A stretch of 64,000 nucleotides of DNA from Halomonas caseinilytica (GTDB lineage: Bacteria > Pseudomonadota > Gammaproteobacteria > Pseudomonadales > Halomonadaceae): the NCBI RefSeq assembly GCF_001662305.1, contig NZ_BDEP01000008.1, forward strand, positions 32,114-96,113, in the 5' to 3' direction. Positions 51,241 to 61,113 of the stretch are shown here, one piece after another. Under the pieces are notes generated by a model. That model made no database searches, was not told where the DNA came from, and saw only the letters and a program-made list of their open reading frames with translations. Every line of letters begins with the position of its first letter. Position 1 is the stretch's first letter. The translations under genes were made by a program, and so were the position numbers.

Positions 51241-52629
51241 TCAGTCGCGAAAGCGTTGGCAAGGTGCCCAGTAACGCATCAACAGATAATAGGTCAGGCC
51301 CGCCGGGATCAGGCTGGCGTACCAGGACACGGTGGAAATGCTGAAGGCGGCGATCACGCCTACCGCTGTGGCCACCAGGGCGGCAACGTTGACGCCGCGG
51401 TAGGGGCCGTTCTCGTCGTACAGCTTGCCGAGATCCAGGGTGCGGCGGCGAATCAGGTAATAGTCCACCACCAGCACCGCGAAGATCGGGCCGAGGAAGG
51501 CCGAGTAGGTCTGCACGAACATCTGCAGGCCAGCGGCGGACTCATCCTTGACCAGCTCCCAGGGGAAAGTGGCGAAGGCCAGCAGCCCCACGATCACGGT
51601 GGCGGTGCGGAATTTCAGCTTGAAGGCATCCATCAGTACATAGGTCGGCGGCACCACATTGTTGAGCACATTGGTGGTGACCTGGGCGAAGGCGATGAAC
51701 AACAGGGTGGTCATCAGCAGGGGCGTGTTGTCCACGGCATTGGCAAAGACCTTGACCGGATCCGCCACGCCGGTTGCCTCGGACACCATGTAGCCGATCA
51801 GTCCCATGAACAGCGTGCAGGGCAGGATCGACATGGCGTAGATCGTGGTCAGCAGGCCCGGCCCGGTGCCTTCCTTGTGCTCGCGTGAGTAGTCGCTGAC
51901 ATTGAGCATCATGGTGCTGTAGATGCCCAGGAACAGCATGGTCGCGCCCCAGAACGGCAAGCCCCAGGAGCCTTCCATGGTCAGCATGCTGGCAGAAAGC
52001 TCGTCACCGTAGCGCTGCACCGTGCTGTAGAACATGTAGACCAGCGAACAGAGAATGAAGGCGCTGCCGATGTTTTCCAGCCACTTGATGCCCTGGAAGC
52101 CCAGCACCGACAGGGCGATCTGCAGCAACTGGAAGGTGATGAAGAAGAAGACCAGGTTGTCGAAACCGAACAGGGTCGCCGAGACCATGTTCAGGGCGCC
52201 GGCGCCGATCCAGCTCTGGAAACCGTACCAGACGATGGCGGGCACGGCGCGCACCAGCCCCGGCAGTCGGGTGCCGGAGAAGCCGAAGGCACTGCGTGCC
52301 TGGACCATGAAGGGAATACCGTACTTGTAGCCGGGAGCCCCGTTCAGGGCCAGGGCCAGGCCGATCACGAAGCAGCCGATGGCGATGGCCAGGGTCGCCT
52401 GGATGAGGTTGAGACTGCCGACGACGCTGGAGCCCATGGTGAAGGTGCCGATCGACACGCAGCCGCCGAACCAGGCCAGCAGGTAGGAGGTGCGCCCCAT
52501 GATGCGCGTCTGCTGGGGCGCCAGGGATTCGTTGCCCGCCGCCTTGGTGCCCGATTCGGGAGCGGGGGGCATCGCGGGATCGGTAGCGGTCTTGGCGCCA
52601 TTCGGGGCGCCCGAGGGGGAAGGTGCCAT
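51241..52629 (-). CDS. NCS1-family permease, second copy
   Basis: A 462-residue carrier with a 45-residue polar N-terminus and about twelve helices. YKYGIPFMVQARSAFGFSGTRLPGLVRAVPAIVWYGFQSW (cores YGIPFMVQARSAFG and WYGFQSWIGA) is diagnostic of NCS1. It is a paralogue rather than a duplicate of the 49720-51168 carrier: alignable throughout but clearly diverged. It lies downstream of the racemase on the same strand, suggesting allantoin or hydantoin uptake. Confidence 0.83.
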   Translation of the reverse strand: MAPSPSGAPNGAKTATDPAMPPAPESGTKAAGNESLAPQQTRIMGRTSYLLAWFGGCVSIGTFTMGSSVVGSLNLIQATLAIAIGCFVIGLALALNGAPGYKYGIPFMVQARSAFGFSGTRLPGLVRAVPAIVWYGFQSWIGAGALNMVSATLFGFDNLVFFFITFQLLQIALSVLGFQGIKWLENIGSAFILCSLVYMFYSTVQRYGDELSASMLTMEGSWGLPFWGATMLFLGIYSTMMLNVSDYSREHKEGTGPGLLTTIYAMSILPCTLFMGLIGYMVSEATGVADPVKVFANAVDNTPLLMTTLLFIAFAQVTTNVLNNVVPPTYVLMDAFKLKFRTATVIVGLLAFATFPWELVKDESAAGLQMFVQTYSAFLGPIFAVLVVDYYLIRRRTLDLGKLYDENGPYRGVNVAALVATAVGVIAAFSISTVSWYASLIPAGLTYYLLMRYWAPCQRFRD

Positions 52630-52741
52630 GGTGGTGTCCTCGCAAGTGATTCGATGATTGTCGTTGTTGCCGATTTCCGCGGGGAAACCGGTGAGGCTTG
52701 CGGTGTGTGGCCTGATGCGATGTCAGGCGGGGTTGGCGTGT

Positions 52742-53482
52742 TTATTCGGTGGAGCCGGACAGATGCTCGAAGCGACCGACGAATGTCTTGGGCCGGGGGA
52801 AGGCAAGGTCGCCATGCTTGCTGGTGCCGAGGCCTAGTCCGACGAGTGCCTCGGCCAGCTTGACCGCGGCGGTCACGCCTTCGACGACCGGCAAGCCGAC
52901 CGCATTGGCGATTTCGTCGGTGAGGTCGGCCATGCCGCCGCAACCCAGCACGATGGCGCCGACGCCATCCTCGTCGCGTGCGCGTCGGCATTCTTCGATG
53001 ATGCGAGCCAGGGCGGCGTCGCTATCGCTCTCGAGGTCGAGCACGGGGATCTCGGCGGCGCGCACCCGGCGGCAGTGATGACGGAAGCCGTATTGATCGA
53101 GCAGGTGTTCGGCGATGATGCCGGTGCGTCCCAGAGTGGTGACGACCGAGAAGCGCGTGCTGATCAAGGACGCCATGTGAAAGGCGGCCTCGGCAATGCC
53201 GATCACTGGTGCGCGGGTCACTTCTCGTGCTGCCAGTAGTCCGGGATCGCCGAAGCAGGCAATGACATGGGCATCCGCGCCCTCCCGGTCGCCGGCTGCC
53301 ACTTCCTCCAGCACACCCACGGCACTGATGGCCTCATCGAAATGGCTCTCGATGGAAACCGGGCCATGTGCCGGCTGGGTCGCCATGATGTGGGTATCTG
53401 CCGCGGCAATACGCCGTGCTGCGGCAGCAATGGTGTCGGTCATGCTACGGGTGGTGTTGGGGTTGATGACATTGAGGCGCAT
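52742..53482 (-). CDS. hydantoin/allantoin racemase (Asp/Glu racemase superfamily)
   Basis: A 246-residue two-cysteine racemase. It starts with MRLNVINPNTTRSMTDTI, typical of hydantoin and allantoin racemases. The catalytic cysteines are in VIACFGDPGL and in VLGCGGMADL. In ureide clusters this enzyme interconverts R- and S-allantoin so that both are degraded. The two NCS1 genes follow on the same strand. The start at 53482 lies just downstream of palindrome-rich DNA. Confidence 0.85.
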   Translation of the reverse strand: MRLNVINPNTTRSMTDTIAAAARRIAAADTHIMATQPAHGPVSIESHFDEAISAVGVLEEVAAGDREGADAHVIACFGDPGLLAAREVTRAPVIGIAEAAFHMASLISTRFSVVTTLGRTGIIAEHLLDQYGFRHHCRRVRAAEIPVLDLESDSDAALARIIEECRRARDEDGVGAIVLGCGGMADLTDEIANAVGLPVVEGVTAAVKLAEALVGLGLGTSKHGDLAFPRPKTFVGRFEHLSGSTE

Positions 53483-54077
53483 GTCGGCTCCCGGAAGGTT
53501 GTTTTTGTGAACAAAGTTTAAAGGTGTTGTACACAAAATAGGATTGAATGGTGCCCGAAGCAAGGAGTTTTTTGCACTTGGAGGAGAGCGGGTTTTCGTC
53601 TATTAAACAATAGGTTATTGGAAGCATGCGAATGATTTTATACGGATCATTGTGTGCACAATAAATGTGTTCAATATTTCGGATTAATGTGGTCTAGATT
53701 GTGTGTTTTTCTGCATACTGTTTTGCGAGCTGTATGTCTGGCTTCCCCCACGAGCAGGACCGTGAGCGAATAAGCGCTGGGTCATGAACGAGGGAGAAAG
53801 GCGTAATCAGGAACGATAACGGCGTTCGGATCATTGGGGTTGATTTTTTGTATACAAGAGTGGAGCCTGAAGAGGCCCCTGCTGACAGGGCAAAAGACCT
53901 GCACTCGGTATGCGGCCGGAGGTGGTGACCGGGAGGAGGGGCTTGCAACCATGATGAGTACACACTAGTATTTTATTGTATACATTTAGTGTCGCTCAGA
54001 ATGCGGCTGCCATGCGCCGAGGCCGATGACGACAGGCCGCAACACGAGCGTCGCGAGAACAAGAAGGAAGCTTCGTC
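53483..54077. promoter_or_regulatory. 595-base AT-rich divergent control region with several GTATAC-like palindromes
   Basis: This gap between the racemase and puuE has much lower GC than the window. It holds TTGTACACAA (53527-53536), ATTGTG-TG-CACAAT (53649-53662), the perfect palindrome TTGTATACAA (53848-53857) and TTGTATACAT (53976-53985). The last is about 90 bases before puuE, the first close to the racemase start. I see no credible gene; an 89-codon reverse frame has no recognisable features. It probably serves as operator DNA for both transcription units. Confidence 0.6.
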
Positions 54078-55013
54078 ATGACATCATCGACTCGACGTGA
54101 CTATCCGCGGGACCTGATCGGTTATGGGCGTACGCCGCCCCAGGCCGATTGGCCGGGCCGAGCGCGCATCGCCGTCCAGTTCGTGCTCAACTACGAGGAA
54201 GGCGGTGAGAACTGCGTGCTGCACGGCGACAGTGGGTCGGAGCAGTTCCTGTCCGAGATCATCGGTGCCGAATCCTATCCGGATCGTCACTTGAGCATGG
54301 AATCGATCTACGAGTACGGCTCCCGAGCGGGCGTCTGGCGAGTGCTTCGCGAGTTCGAACGTCGCGGCCTGCCGCTGACCGTCTTTGGTGTGGCCATGGC
54401 CCTGGAACGCAATCCGGAAGTGGCGCAGGCCTTCAAGGAGCTGGGACACGAGATCGCCTGTCACGGCTATCGCTGGATCCACTACCAGAAAGTGCCCGAG
54501 CATATCGAGCGCGAGCACATGCGCCGCGCCATCGAGATCTTCCAGTCACTGTATGGCGAGACGCCGCTGGGCTGGTATACCGGGCGCGACAGCCCCAATA
54601 CCCGGCGCCTGGTGCTCGACGAGGGGAGCTTCCTCTACGACAGCGACTATTATGGTGACGACCTGCCATTCTGGACGCGTGAGGCCGACAGCCAGGGCCG
54701 TGAACACGACCATCTGGTGGTGCCCTATACCCTGGACAGCAACGACATGCGCTTCGCTGCTCCCCAGGGATTCAATACTGCCGACCATTTCTTCACCTAC
54801 CTGCGTGATGCCTTCGATGTCCTCTACGCCGAGGGCGAGGAAACGCCGAAGATGCTGTCGGTGGGGCTGCATTGCCGTCTGATTGGCCGGCCGGGCCGGT
54901 TCCGTGCCCTGCAGCGCTTTCTCGATCACATCGAGGCCCACGACCGCGTCTGGGTCACGCGCCGCGTGGATATCGCCCGGCACTGGGCCGAGCGACATCC
55001 GGTAGGCCAGTAG
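54078..55013 (+). CDS. puuE: allantoinase of the polysaccharide-deacetylase type
   Basis: A 311-residue PuuE protein. The deacetylase-fold motifs are visible: NYEEGGE, MESIYEYGSRAGVWR, the metal-site HGYRWIHYQ and DSPNTRRLVLDEG (with GWYTGRDSPNT). PuuE hydrolyses allantoin to allantoate without the metal-dependent amidohydrolase fold. It stands alone, with the YfcC carrier gene converging. GAAGGAAG precedes the ATG. Confidence 0.92.
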   Translation: MTSSTRRDYPRDLIGYGRTPPQADWPGRARIAVQFVLNYEEGGENCVLHGDSGSEQFLSEIIGAESYPDRHLSMESIYEYGSRAGVWRVLREFERRGLPLTVFGVAMALERNPEVAQAFKELGHEIACHGYRWIHYQKVPEHIEREHMRRAIEIFQSLYGETPLGWYTGRDSPNTRRLVLDEGSFLYDSDYYGDDLPFWTREADSQGREHDHLVVPYTLDSNDMRFAAPQGFNTADHFFTYLRDAFDVLYAEGEETPKMLSVGLHCRLIGRPGRFRALQRFLDHIEAHDRVWVTRRVDIARHWAERHPVGQ

Positions 55014-55121
55014 GCCATCGTGCGATGCCCCGGCCCCATGGTGACAAGTGTCGCAGCGGCCGAGGCGTGGCGGCTGGGCGGCGATATCAGGCGGGGAGGT
55101 GTCGATCAGCTTCCTGAGTGC

Positions 55122-56570
55122 CTAGCCGGTCCACTGGATGGCCTGGGCGAAGGCCAGAAGGCAAAGCGAGATCAACACCCAAGTGCAGAACAGCGGGAAG
55201 AAGAACTTGACCCACTTCTGCCAGGGGACGCCAGCCAAGGCCAGGGTCGCCATGAAGTAGCCGGATGTGGGGTAGAGGATGTTGCCGATTCCGTCGCCGA
55301 GTTGATAGGCGAGTACAGCGGTCTGTCGAGTGACGCCGATGAGGTCGGCCAGGGGCGCCATGATCGGCATGGTCACCAGGGCCTGGCCGCTGCCGGACGG
55401 TACCACGAAGTTGAAGCCGAGCTGGGCGAAGTACATGCCGATGGCCGAGAGCAGACCGGGCAGTTCGCCGACCAGGTTGCCCAGCCCGTGGACCAGCGTG
55501 TCCATGATCTGGCCATCCTCGAGTACCACGGCGACGCCCCGGGCGATACCGGCGATCATGGCGCCCACCAGGACGTCCCGGAATCCCTGGTTGAACCCCT
55601 CGCAGATTTCGTCGCCATTCAGGCCGGCGATCAGGCCAACGACGATCCCCATGACGATGAAAAGGCCGGCCATTTCCATCATGAACCAGCCTTGCGCGAG
55701 TACGCCGTATACCAGCAGGGCGAAGAAGCCGAAGGCGGCCAGGGCGGCGAGCTTCTGGCGAGCATTGGCGACCAGGGCCCCTTCGTCGGTGGCATGCTGA
55801 TAAGAGGCGCGCTTTTCGGCTTCGGTATCATCGTCGGCCATCAGGCTCAGCGAAGGATCGTTGTGGACCTTGCGCGCGTAGCGCATGACGAAAAATATAC
55901 CGACGCACAACACGATGACGAAGGTGGCGGCGCGCAGGGCGAAGCCCGAATAGAGCGGCAGGCCGGCGAGCTGTTGCCCGAGCCTCGTGTTGATGGGGTT
56001 GAGCACGCCGGTGGTGAAGCCGGCCGTCGTGGCGCAGAGCGCGACGGCAGCGGCGGTCACCGAGTCGAAGCGCAGGGCGATCATCAACGGCAGGATGACC
56101 GGAACATAGACCAGCGACAGTTCCTGGGTGCCGATCAGCGTGGCCACCACGGCAAAGGTGGTCATGAGTACCGGAATCATCAGCAAGCTTCGATTGGCGA
56201 ATCGGCGGCTCAGTTTGTCGACGCCGATCTCGATGATGCCGGTGCGTCTCAACACCATGAACATGCCGCCGATCATGAAGGTGAAGAAGACGACCTGGCC
56301 GGCGCTCATCAACCCATTGGGAATCGCCAGCATGAAGTCGACCGGCCCGACAGGACTCGATTCGACGTACTGGAAGGATGTCGCGTCGATGGTGGTACGA
56401 CCGTCCGGCCCGGGGATGCGCTCGTAGGTGCCTGCCGGCACGAAGTACGTGGCGATCGAGGCAAGAGCGATGAAAACGAAAAGAATCACATAGATATGGG
56501 GTATCTGAAACGAGCGCTTATGGGTTTTTCGGGAGGCTCGAAGATCAGTGGTCTGAGGCTGTTGGGACAT
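55122..56570 (-). CDS. YfcC-family membrane carrier in the ureide cluster
   Basis: A 482-residue protein with about eleven to twelve helices. It has YFVPAGTYER near residue 55, PVGPVDFMLAIPNGL, then NPINTRLGQQLAGLPLYSGF and FVVPSGSGQALVTMPIMAPLADLIG (cores NPINTRLGQQLAG and VPSGSGQALVTMP). These are typical of the YfcC/DcuC superfamily. I start at the ATG at 56570, behind GAGGTA. It diverges from allA across an IclR-like palindrome. Transport of a ureide or related carboxylate is plausible; arginine/ornithine-type exchange is the named activity of some relatives. Confidence 0.78.
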   Translation of the reverse strand: MSQQPQTTDLRASRKTHKRSFQIPHIYVILFVFIALASIATYFVPAGTYERIPGPDGRTTIDATSFQYVESSPVGPVDFMLAIPNGLMSAGQVVFFTFMIGGMFMVLRRTGIIEIGVDKLSRRFANRSLLMIPVLMTTFAVVATLIGTQELSLVYVPVILPLMIALRFDSVTAAAVALCATTAGFTTGVLNPINTRLGQQLAGLPLYSGFALRAATFVIVLCVGIFFVMRYARKVHNDPSLSLMADDDTEAEKRASYQHATDEGALVANARQKLAALAAFGFFALLVYGVLAQGWFMMEMAGLFIVMGIVVGLIAGLNGDEICEGFNQGFRDVLVGAMIAGIARGVAVVLEDGQIMDTLVHGLGNLVGELPGLLSAIGMYFAQLGFNFVVPSGSGQALVTMPIMAPLADLIGVTRQTAVLAYQLGDGIGNILYPTSGYFMATLALAGVPWQKWVKFFFPLFCTWVLISLCLLAFAQAIQWTG

Positions 56571-56682
56571 GCAGTACCTCGGATTGTTGTTGGGGGGTGG
56601 CACGAGTGCGCCGATGGAAGAAGCGAGGGAGGGTGGCCCATGGCTTCTCCGCTGTTGCCAGCCATCCGATTGAAGCTTAATC

Positions 56683-56697
56683 TGGAAAGGATTTCCA
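56683..56697. promoter_or_regulatory. IclR/AllR-like operator between the YfcC carrier and allA
   Basis: TGGAAAGGATTTCCA is a perfect palindrome of six-base arms. It matches the IclR-type consensus at 13 of 14 positions, the best in the window. It lies 113 bases upstream of the carrier start and 109 bases upstream of allA, so it can affect both. Confidence 0.7.
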
Positions 56698-56805
56698 TAT
56701 TTTTTGAATCATGCCGCTGCCAAGGATCGAGGGCGGACCGGTTCTTGGTCCGCGGGGAGGGCGGCGATGGCCGAGAGGTGGCCCATCTCTCATGCAGGAG
56801 GTTAT

Positions 56806-57342
56806 ATGCTTGAACTCGAGGCGCGCCCGCTCACTCCAGAAGCGTTCGCTCCCTTCGGCGAGGTGATCGACACGCGTATCGCCGATTACTTTCATATCAA
56901 TGCCGGCCGAACCCGGCGTTACCACGATCTGGCGCGGGTCGAGACGCTGGGCGAAAAGGCGAGGGCGCTGATCAGCATCTTCGTCAGCCAGCCCGTCGAG
57001 GTGCCGCTGACGCTGGACTTCCTCGAACGCCATCCTCAGGGCAGCCAGGCCTTCGTGCCCATGCACGAGGAGCGCTTCCTGGTGGTGGTAGCACCGCCCG
57101 GCGAGCGGATTGATCCGGAGAGCGTGCGCGCCTTCGTTACCGATGGGCGCCAGGGAGTCAACTACCGTGCCGGCACCTGGCATGCCATCCAGTCCGTCCT
57201 GGAGCGTGAGGGCGAATTCCTGGTGGTGGATCGCGGTGGCGAGGGCAACAACTGCGACGAGTATCCCATCGATATCCGGGTGACTCTGCCCGGGCATGAG
57301 GCCGTCGCGTCGTCAGACACTGAATTCGAGGAGAGGCAATGA
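56806..57342 (+). CDS. allA: ureidoglycolate lyase
   Basis: A 178-residue cupin-fold enzyme. The family start LEARPLTPEAFAPFGEVI, then FVPMHEERFLVVVAPPG, NYRAGTWHAIQSVL and NCDEYPIDIRV fit AllA. It splits S-ureidoglycolate to glyoxylate and urea, giving the glyoxylate that Gcl consumes. AGGAGGT stands six bases before the ATG at 56806. The last codons overlap the start of allE (ATGAG), so the two are coupled. Confidence 0.92.
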   Translation: MLELEARPLTPEAFAPFGEVIDTRIADYFHINAGRTRRYHDLARVETLGEKARALISIFVSQPVEVPLTLDFLERHPQGSQAFVPMHEERFLVVVAPPGERIDPESVRAFVTDGRQGVNYRAGTWHAIQSVLEREGEFLVVDRGGEGNNCDEYPIDIRVTLPGHEAVASSDTEFEERQ

Positions 57343-58190
57343 GCCAGCGTCCCACGACCCAGAGACCATACTACGCTCCCCACGGCGGCCATCCTGGACA
57401 GAAGGTCATGACCACCGACCGGGCCATGTTCACCGAGGCCTTCGCGGTGATTCCCAGGGGAGTCTATCGCGATATCGTCACCAGCAAGTTGCCCCATTGG
57501 GAGAATACGCGGCTGTGGATCTTGTCTCGGCCGCTCTCCGGCTTCGCGGAAACCTTCTCCCAGTACATCATGGAGGTCTCGCCGGGCGGTGGCAGTGAGC
57601 GGCCCGAGTCTGATCCGGGGGCCGAGGGCGTGCTGTTCGTGGTGGAGGGCGAGCTGGTGCTGACGCTGGGTGGCGAGCGGCATCGCATGGTGCCGGGCGG
57701 TTATGCCTTCATTCCGCCAGGCAGCGACTGGCAGTTGCGCAACGAAGCCGATGAACCGGTGCGTTTTCACTGGATTCGCAAGGCCTATGAGTTTGTCGAC
57801 GGCATCGACGTTCCCGAGCCCATCGTGGTCAACGAGAACGATATCGAGCCGACGGTCATGCCGGATTGCAACGAGGTCTGGGCCACCACGCGCTTCGTCG
57901 ACCCGGACGACATGCGCCACGACATGCACGTGACCATCGTGACCTTCCAGCCGGGCGGGGTGATTCCCTTCGACGAGACTCACGTCATGGAGCACGGTCT
58001 CTACGTACTCGAGGGCAAGGCGGTCTACCACCTCAACCAGCAGTGGGTGGAGGTCGAGGCGGGGGACTACATGTGGCTGCGTGCCTTCTGCCCACAGGCC
58101 TGCTATGCCGGAGGCCCTGGCCCCTTCCGCTACCTGCTCTACAAGGACGTCAACCGGCACATGGCGCTGCCTTACAGCAAGCGTCGCTGA
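57339..58190 (+). CDS. allE: S-ureidoglycine aminohydrolase (bicupin)
   Basis: A 283-residue double-cupin protein of the AllE/UGHY group. The first cupin spans about residues 75-150 (GAEGVLFVVEGELVLTLGG, YAFIPPGSDWQLRN). The second contains the metal-binding set in HDMHVTIVTFQPGGVIPFDETHVMEHGLYVLEG (core THVMEHGLYVLEG) and WLRAFCPQACYAGG. It converts ureidoglycine to ureidoglycolate plus ammonia. It overlaps allA and is followed by a strong terminator. The preceding enzyme, an allantoate amidohydrolase, is not in this window. Confidence 0.92.
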   Translation: MSQRPTTQRPYYAPHGGHPGQKVMTTDRAMFTEAFAVIPRGVYRDIVTSKLPHWENTRLWILSRPLSGFAETFSQYIMEVSPGGGSERPESDPGAEGVLFVVEGELVLTLGGERHRMVPGGYAFIPPGSDWQLRNEADEPVRFHWIRKAYEFVDGIDVPEPIVVNENDIEPTVMPDCNEVWATTRFVDPDDMRHDMHVTIVTFQPGGVIPFDETHVMEHGLYVLEGKAVYHLNQQWVEVEAGDYMWLRAFCPQACYAGGPGPFRYLLYKDVNRHMALPYSKRR

Positions 58191-58217
58191 ACACCTCTCC
58201 TCCGTCGCACCATGCCA

Positions 58218-58248
58218 GCCCGCCCGGCCCTTCGCCGGGCGGGCTTTT
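58218..58248 (+). terminator. intrinsic terminator after allE
   Basis: GCCCGCCCGGC (58218-58228) and GCCGGGCGGGC (58234-58244) form a perfect 11-base stem with a five-base loop. TTTT (58245-58248) follows. It separates the all unit from the gcl promoter. Confidence 0.93.
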
Positions 58249-58335
58249 GTATGTATCCAGAACGGGATCATCGAGTGTCCGCAGCCGGTTGAAGAAGACG
58301 TTGCGCTGTGTATGGCGCCTTCTTCCATGATTTTT

Positions 58336-58462
58336 CGGGATAATTTTCCATTTTTAGCAACCTATTGAAATTCGGGCGATGAATTTACTGGAAATATTTT
58401 TCATGAAGTGTTGACGGCTCCCGGCGAGTGCGCCTAGTCTCTGTATACAGAAATTATTTCCA
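58336..58462 (+). promoter_or_regulatory. gcl promoter with IclR/AllR-like sites and a GTATAC palindrome
   Basis: A -35 TTGACG (58411-58416) and a weak -10 TAGTCT (58435-58440) precede gcl. TGGAAATATTTTTCA (58389-58403) matches the IclR consensus at 12 of 14 positions. CAGAAATTATTTCCA (58448-58462) also matches at 12 of 14. A weaker half-site lies at 58336-58350. The starts are 53 and 59 bases apart. CTGTATACAG (58441-58450), a perfect palindrome, overlaps the last site by three bases at the expected transcript start. AGGAGG-like CGGAGGAATC precedes the gcl ATG. Confidence 0.65.
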
Positions 58463-58493
58463 AAGAATAAAACCCGACACCGGAGGAATCGTC

Positions 58494-60269
<1,776 letters not shown>

Positions 60270-60336
60270 GGCATTCAGAAAGCGCAAGGGGCGCCGGGGA
60301 AGCCCCGCAAAACCAACGACCCAGAAGGAGTACAAG

Positions 60337-61113
60337 ATGCCCAAGTTTGCCGCCAACCTCAGCATGTTGTTCACCGAGGTGGACTTCCTCGATCGCTTCG
60401 AGGCCGCCGCCAAGGCGGGTTTCAAGGGGGTCGAATACCTCTTTCCCTACGATTTCGAGGCCGACGAGATCAAGCAGCGCCTCGATGACAATGGCCTGAC
60501 CCAGGTGCTGTTCAATCTGCCGGCCGGCGACTGGGGCGCCGGCGAGCGCGGCATCGCCTGTCATCCGGACCGTGTCGAGGAATTCCGTGCCGGCGTCGAC
60601 CAGGCGATCGAGTACGCCAAGGTGCTGGGCAACACCCAGGTCAACTGCCTGGCCGGCATTCAGCCCGAAGGCGTCAGCGACGACGAGGCGCGCAAGACCC
60701 TGGTGGACAACCTGCGCTTTGCCGCCGAGAAGCTCGAGGCCGCCGGCATCCTGTTGATTGCCGAGCCGATCAACACCCGCGACATCCCGGGATTCTTCCT
60801 CAACCGCACCGAGCAGGCGCTGGCAGTCTTCGACGAGGTGGGCAGTGGCAACCTCAAGCTGCAGTACGACATCTACCATATGCAGATCATGGAAGGCGAC
60901 CTGGCGCCGACCATCGAGAAGCACTTTGCCCGCATCGCTCACGTGCAGCTCGCCGACAACCCCGGTCGTCACGAGCCGGGCACCGGCGAGATCAACTATC
61001 CCTTCCTGTTCGGTCATCTCGATCGCCTGGGTTATGACGGCTGGATCGGCTGTGAGTACAAGCCGGCCGGGTCTACGCAGGAAGGGCTGGGCTGGCTGGA
61101 TGGCGTGCGCTGA
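60337..61113 (+). CDS. hyi: hydroxypyruvate isomerase
   Basis: A 258-residue TIM-barrel protein. PKFAANLSMLFTEVDFLDRFEAAAKAGFKGVEYLFPYDF (cores NLSMLFTEV and GVEYLFPYD), NCLAGIQPEG, AEPINTRDIPGFFL and YDIYHMQIMEGDL are the Hyi signature. It interconverts hydroxypyruvate and tartronate semialdehyde. AGAAGGAG precedes the ATG, 67 bases after gcl. An imperfect palindrome of about 123 bases starts at its stop codon. Confidence 0.95.
   Translation: MPKFAANLSMLFTEVDFLDRFEAAAKAGFKGVEYLFPYDFEADEIKQRLDDNGLTQVLFNLPAGDWGAGERGIACHPDRVEEFRAGVDQAIEYAKVLGNTQVNCLAGIQPEGVSDDEARKTLVDNLRFAAEKLEAAGILLIAEPINTRDIPGFFLNRTEQALAVFDEVGSGNLKLQYDIYHMQIMEGDLAPTIEKHFARIAHVQLADNPGRHEPGTGEINYPFLFGHLDRLGYDGWIGCEYKPAGSTQEGLGWLDGVR

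Larger units (their letters stand above)
58191..58493. other. 303-base gap between allE and gcl
   Basis: The left part holds the allE terminator. The right part (58320-58470) is AT-rich and carries the gcl promoter with several palindromes, annotated separately. I see no gene in it. Confidence 0.7.

Noticed and set aside
53694..53963. 89-codon reverse frame in the racemase/puuE gap
   Set aside because: No ribosome site, no hydrophobic or domain pattern, and it overlaps clear palindromic control DNA.
60288..60310. Short GGGGC/GCCCC hairpin between gcl and hyi as terminator
   Set aside because: The stem is five bases, has no U-tract, and lies only about 40 bases from the hyi start, so it is unlikely to end transcription.
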